Origin: an uncultured Bacteroidales bacterium
GTDB taxonomy: Bacteria; Bacteroidota; Bacteroidia; Bacteroidales; F082
DNA: 64,000 bases
Assembly: GCA_946184615.1 (NCBI GenBank)
Contig: CAMHFN010000002.1
Location: forward strand, 80,216-144,215
Reading direction: 5' to 3'
Both the position numbers and the translations under genes were made by a program. The notes beneath the pieces are model-generated. The model worked only from the letters and a program-made list of their open reading frames with translations. It had not been told where the DNA came from and searched no databases. This document shows positions 60,501-64,000 of the stretch, in pieces (the stretch's first letter is position 1; each line of letters begins with the position of its first letter).

Positions 60501-61703
60501 ATGAAAACAATTAAAGACATTTACAAAATAGGTATCGGTCCGTCAAGCAGCCATACCATGGGGCCGCAGAAGGCCGCACAACTATTCAACGACCGCTATC
60601 CCGATGCAGATCGTTTCGAGGTGACACTTTACGGCAGCCTTGCCGCTACCGGGAAAGGCCACATGACCGATTGGGCCATCCTCAATACGCTTCAAGCTCC
60701 CACTGAGATTATTTGGAAGCCTGATGTGTTTTTGCCTTATCATCCCAACGGAATGTTGTTCAAAGCCTTGGATTCGCAGAAGGAAGTCCTTGGCGAATGG
60801 ACAGTGTTCAGCATCGGTGGTGGTGAGTTAGCCGAAGAAGGCAAGAGGAATGAGTCGGTGGAGGTCTACCCGATGGACAGGATGACGGACATCCTCGACT
60901 GGTGTGAGCGTACGGGACGGACCTATTGGGAATACGTTTATGAGCACGAAAACCAGAACGAAGTGGAGGACTACCTGATGGAGGTCTGGCAGGTGATGAA
61001 AGCGGCCGTGGAACGTGGGCTTCAGCAGGAAGGTGTTTTGCCTGGCCCACTGCATCTGGCTCGTAAGGCGGCGATGTATCATGTGAAGGCGAAAGGCTTC
61101 TCGCATACCTTGCAAAGTCGCGGTTTGGTCTATTCTTACGCCCTTGCTGTCTCCGAGGAGAACGCTTCGGGTGGACGCATCGTCACCGCTCCTACCTGTG
61201 GCTCGTGTGGAGTGATGCCTGCTGTGTTGTATCATCTCTCCAAAAGTTATGATTTCAGCGATACCCGCATCATTCGTGCTTTGGCTACGGCTGGCCTGGT
61301 GGGTGATATTGTGCGCACCAATGCTAGCATCTCCGGCGCTGAGGTGGGATGCCAAGGTGAGGTGGGCGTGGCCTGCGCCATGGCCGCCGCCGCCGCCAAC
61401 CAGCTCTTCGGTGGCAGTCCCGCACAAATCGAATATGCCGCTGAGATGGCATTGGAACACCATCTTGGCATGACTTGTGATCCCGTGTGCGGACTGGTGC
61501 AGATTCCCTGCATCGAGCGTAACGCCTATGCCGCCGCCCGTGCCCTCGATGCCAACATCTATTCCACGTTCACCGATGGTCATCACCGGGTGTCGTTCGA
61601 TAAGGTGGTGGAGACTATGAAAGAAACCGGTAAGGATCTACCTTCATTATATAAAGAAACCTCGCAAGGTGGCTTGGCCCGTGATTATGAACAAATGAAA
61701 TAA
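60501..61703 (+). CDS. L-serine ammonia-lyase, single-chain iron-sulfur type
   Basis: 400 residues. The beta-domain (first 150, GPSSSHTMGPQKAA) and alpha-domain (rest) are fused. Cysteines that hold the 4Fe-4S cluster are in TAPTCGSCGV and CDPVCGLVQIPC. It deaminates L-serine to pyruvate. The start ATG at 60501 follows the -7 element closely. It is followed 13 bases later by elbB. Confidence 0.95.
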   Translation: MKTIKDIYKIGIGPSSSHTMGPQKAAQLFNDRYPDADRFEVTLYGSLAATGKGHMTDWAILNTLQAPTEIIWKPDVFLPYHPNGMLFKALDSQKEVLGEWTVFSIGGGELAEEGKRNESVEVYPMDRMTDILDWCERTGRTYWEYVYEHENQNEVEDYLMEVWQVMKAAVERGLQQEGVLPGPLHLARKAAMYHVKAKGFSHTLQSRGLVYSYALAVSEENASGGRIVTAPTCGSCGVMPAVLYHLSKSYDFSDTRIIRALATAGLVGDIVRTNASISGAEVGCQGEVGVACAMAAAAANQLFGGSPAQIEYAAEMALEHHLGMTCDPVCGLVQIPCIERNAYAAARALDANIYSTFTDGHHRVSFDKVVETMKETGKDLPSLYKETSQGGLARDYEQMK

Positions 61704-61716
61704 AAACTATAGAAAT

Positions 61717-62379
61717 ATGAAAAAATTTGCAGTTGTTTTGGCCGGTTGTGGCCATAAGGACGGTGCCGAGATCAATGAGGCCGTTTGCTTGTTGCTCGCT
61801 ATGGATCAACATCATTGTGAATATCAATGCTTTGCCCCCGATCGTCCACAATCCGAGGTGGTGAACCATCTCACAGGTGCTTCGGAGAAGAATGCTGAGC
61901 GGAATATTTTGGCGGAAGCCGCACGTATCGCCCGTGGTAATATCCTGCCCATCGAGCAGTTTAAGGTTGAGGACTATGACGCACTGTTTTTCCCAGGAGG
62001 CTTTGGCGCTGCCAAGAATCTATGCAACTATGCCTTCAAAGGTGCCGACATGGAAGTCCAACCCGATGTCGCTCGTGCCATTCTTGAAATGCATCAGGCC
62101 GGGAAGCCCATTGGTGCCCAATGCATTGCTCCCGTGATGCTGGCCAAACTGATTCCAGGCGTTTATGTTACTTTGGGTACTGAAGGCACACCGGTCACCG
62201 ACGAGGTGCGGAGCTGGGGTGCCAACCATGTGCAGACCGAGCATGGCGATGTATGTGCCGACAATGGCAACCTCGTATTTACCACGCCCGCATTCATGTT
62301 GGATGCCACGTTGAAGGATGTTTACGACGGTGCCTATAACATGGTAGAAGCGGTTCTTGAGGCTTTGGAAAAATCCTGA
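61717..62379 (+). CDS. elbB: ElbB, DJ-1/PfpI-like glyoxalase-type protein
   Basis: 220 residues. The nucleophile elbow GAQCIAP has the catalytic Cys, and GCGHKDGAEINE and FFPGGFGAAKN are ElbB signatures. E. coli ElbB has weak glyoxalase activity and has been linked to isoprenoid metabolism; its real role is unsettled. It is cotranscribed with the serine dehydratase gene. Confidence 0.92.
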   Translation: MKKFAVVLAGCGHKDGAEINEAVCLLLAMDQHHCEYQCFAPDRPQSEVVNHLTGASEKNAERNILAEAARIARGNILPIEQFKVEDYDALFFPGGFGAAKNLCNYAFKGADMEVQPDVARAILEMHQAGKPIGAQCIAPVMLAKLIPGVYVTLGTEGTPVTDEVRSWGANHVQTEHGDVCADNGNLVFTTPAFMLDATLKDVYDGAYNMVEAVLEALEKS

Positions 62380-62403
62380 CTTCTGTCTCCTGTCTTCTAA
62401 TCT

Positions 62404-63066
62404 TCAAATCTTCTCCCCGTAAGCCAAATCCCCAGCATCGCCCAAACCAGGAACGATATACTTGTGTTCGTTCAAAACTGGATCGATAGCGGCGCACCAT
62501 AAGGTGACGTTGTCCAAAGGTTTGAACAGCTTTAAGATATTGTCCACACCCGATTGGGCGGCAATCACGCAGCAGAGGTGGAGTTGTTTTGGGATGCCCT
62601 TGGCGCATAAAGCTTCGTAAGCCAGCTGCAAGCTTCCACCTGTGGCCAGCATCGGATCAGCGATGATCAAAGTCTTATTGGTTAGGTCGGGCGCAGCAAG
62701 GTATTCTACCTTGATGCCTACCTCTTCATGCTTCTCGTCCATATAGTAACGATATGCCGAAACAAAGGCGTTGCCGGCGTGGTCAAATACATCCAAAAAG
62801 CCCTGATGAAAAGGCAGTCCGGCACGGAACACGGTAGCCAGCACAACCGCATCGTCGTGGGTGCTTGCCTTGGCTGTAGCCAAAGGGGTTTGAACGACCT
62901 TCTCAGAATAGGTGAGGGTCTTGCTAACTTCGTAGGCCATCAGCTGACCAATGCGTTGTAAATTATGACGAAATGTGTTGCGGTCACTTTGGATTTTGAC
63001 ATCCCTTAGCTCGGCCACATATTGATTAATGATGCTGTTGTTTTCAGCAAAATTGACAATTTTCAT
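62404..63066 (-). CDS. upp: Uracil phosphoribosyltransferase
   Basis: 220 residues. The PRPP-binding motif IIADPMLATGGSL is present, and the C-terminal GLGDAGDLAYGEK matches Upp. It salvages uracil to UMP. It converges on elbB; a short heptad-type repeat lies between them. Confidence 0.93.
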   Translation of the reverse strand: MKIVNFAENNSIINQYVAELRDVKIQSDRNTFRHNLQRIGQLMAYEVSKTLTYSEKVVQTPLATAKASTHDDAVVLATVFRAGLPFHQGFLDVFDHAGNAFVSAYRYYMDEKHEEVGIKVEYLAAPDLTNKTLIIADPMLATGGSLQLAYEALCAKGIPKQLHLCCVIAAQSGVDNILKLFKPLDNVTLWCAAIDPVLNEHKYIVPGLGDAGDLAYGEKI

Positions 63067-63167
63067 GGCAAGAAGTATTAGAATGGTCGCAAATTTAAAA
63101 AATATTTTTATCTTTGTACATCAAAATCTCTTGCTGAACGATAGACTCATCTTTAAAAACCATAGAA

Positions 63168-63773
63168 ATGAAAAAACTAGGACTCCTTATTCTTTCAGCT
63201 GTTACCTTGAGCATCAACGCAACAGCTCAAACTGAGTGTAGCATCAATTCAATTCCTGCTTCGCTTGAAGAATTCCAAGCTTTGCAAGCAGAACTTGGCA
63301 CCACCCCTGAGGGTTGCATCATGCTTCAGCTTGTGGCTATGGAAATGTACCGCCGCGACAGGACCGTCGGCCAAGAATGCCTGAGACTCAACAACACCGA
63401 CACTAACCTCAGCTATGTGACCAATAGGTTGAAGGAAATCTTCCGCGAAAACGATTCCTATGCTCGGCCCTATCTGGTTTCTTCATTCTTTAAGGGAGCC
63501 AAGCCCTCCAATGGTTATAATCCCGATAAGCCTTACACCATCCAGGTGCGCAGAAATCCCGCTCACCCAGAGGATGAACGCTCACAAATGCTGAAGGGCT
63601 ATGTGAAGTACATGCAGGTTTATAGCGACGGCTACGACACCCCATGGCGTGGCGTGGAGGTGGTTCAACAGAAGGGCGACACCTACTACCGTGTCTCCAA
63701 CTGCCCTTCCATCTACACCCAATGCAAGGAAGTGGATTTCGATGCCACCGAGGATTGGAAAGGACTGGAATAA
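63168..63773 (+). CDS. Exported protein, DUF6935-like
   Basis: 201 residues. The signal ends near TAQT. The mature part begins with Ser/Pro-rich sequence (SINSIPASLEEF) and contains YIQVRRNPAHP-like and YMQVYSDGYDTPWRG segments seen in small Bacteroidales exported proteins. Function unknown. A strong bidirectional terminator follows. Confidence 0.6.
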   Translation: MKKLGLLILSAVTLSINATAQTECSINSIPASLEEFQALQAELGTTPEGCIMLQLVAMEMYRRDRTVGQECLRLNNTDTNLSYVTNRLKEIFRENDSYARPYLVSSFFKGAKPSNGYNPDKPYTIQVRRNPAHPEDERSQMLKGYVKYMQVYSDGYDTPWRGVEVVQQKGDTYYRVSNCPSIYTQCKEVDFDATEDWKGLE

Positions 63774-63798
63774 TCCAGTGATGGTTAGAGACTGAAAA

Positions 63799-63834
63799 AA
63801 TAATGGCCGCCCCCGAGAAGGAGCGGCCATTATT
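63799..63834. terminator. Bidirectional terminator
   Basis: AATAATGGCCGC (63799-63810) pairs with GCGGCCATTATT (63823-63834) around a 12-base loop. It sits between converging genes. Confidence 0.85.
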
Positions 63835-63854
63835 AATGGTGTGTTTTGAAGGTC

Positions 63855-64000
63855 TTACCAAGCGAAGAGCGGGTAGTCCTTCATCATCTTGTTGACCTCG
63901 GCACGGACGGCGTTGATCTTGGCCTCCGAAGCGGTCTTGGTCTCCGGATTGATGTCGCTGATGACGTCGTCGATCAAGTCGACGATAACAGCCATCTTGT
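63855..64000 (-). CDS. glyA: C-terminus of a probable serine hydroxymethyltransferase (partial)
   Basis: 48 codons at the window edge: KMAVIVDLIDDVISDI, then KINAVRAEVNKMMKDYPLFAW and stop. The ending resembles the C-terminus of Bacteroidales GlyA (V-N-x-M-x-x-x-P-L-F-A-aromatic). SHMT interconverts serine and glycine. With so few residues the call is moderate. Confidence 0.55.
   Translation of the reverse strand, partial: KMAVIVDLIDDVISDINPETKTASEAKINAVRAEVNKMMKDYPLFAW

Noticed and set aside
60828..61586. Minus-strand open frame of 252 codons
   Set aside because: Antisense to the clearly identified serine dehydratase gene.

Overview
The window looks like a chromosomal segment of a Bacteroidales (Bacteroidota) bacterium. 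Promoters carry the Bacteroidetes -7 element TAnnTTTG rather than a sigma-70 -10 box. The tRNA genes lack an encoded CCA. The core genes are typical of the order: a DUF5686 outer-membrane protein, a protein with a type IX secretion C-terminal domain, single-chain serine dehydratase, a fused ResB/CcsA-like protein, ElbB and DUF3990/DUF3791 genes. Species cannot be read from the sequence.

Layout. 1-6955 is core: a divergent LptD-like start, cell-wall amidase, RidA, FtsB/DivIC, DUF5686 protein, ApbE, an RluE-like pseudouridine synthase and Aat. 6998-30432 is a 23.4 kb genomic island at the 3' end of tRNA-Lys(CTT). Fifteen bases of the tRNA end are repeated at the far boundary, and a near-identical arm-like repeat (GTTTCAG-N4-GTTTCAG) lies just inside each end. 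I find no integrase. 30599-36723 is core or semi-core: a T9SS cargo protein, a pseudo-receiver regulator with a RIC-type di-iron protein, and a metal P-type ATPase. 36882-38174 is an outer-membrane beta-barrel gene. 38175-44640 is a second accessory block with paralogues of island genes, a hairpin array and a strongly structured leader RNA. 44698-48707 is an imelysin / di-heme oxidoreductase / cytochrome-c-maturation cluster. 48698-53260 is a complete MacAB-TolC-type efflux operon. From 53408 to the end are housekeeping genes (aquaporin, HemW, two MATE pumps, YqeY, tRNA-Ala, serine dehydratase, ElbB, Upp, and the end of a probable GlyA).

How the island works. A WYL-domain regulator (7197-8192) is transcribed away from a set of genes whose promoters share one 17-bp inverted repeat, GTGCAA-N5-TTGCAC. 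Four copies were found, each centred exactly 19 nt upstream of the -7 element; one also overlaps the regulator's own promoter. This suggests a WYL-controlled regulon, as in WYL-regulated phage-defence islands. Between the third and fourth operators is a retron: a non-coding RNA with 14-bp a1/a2 inverted repeats and a branch-type AGC, a reverse transcriptase with retron motifs (NAxxH, YADD, VTG), a downstream protein with an RNSQSH (HEPN-like Rx4H) motif, and a 90-aa third gene. AT-rich genes without known families follow, two of them paralogous. The right half holds a J-domain protein, an orphan MreB, a vWA protein, paralogous lipoproteins, an ADP-ribosylglycohydrolase and a DUF3990/DUF3791 operon, which may form an ADP-ribosylation/reversal set.

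Most interesting: the WYL operator regulon, the retron with its HEPN-like partner, the island ends, and the structured leader RNA at 39269-39387.
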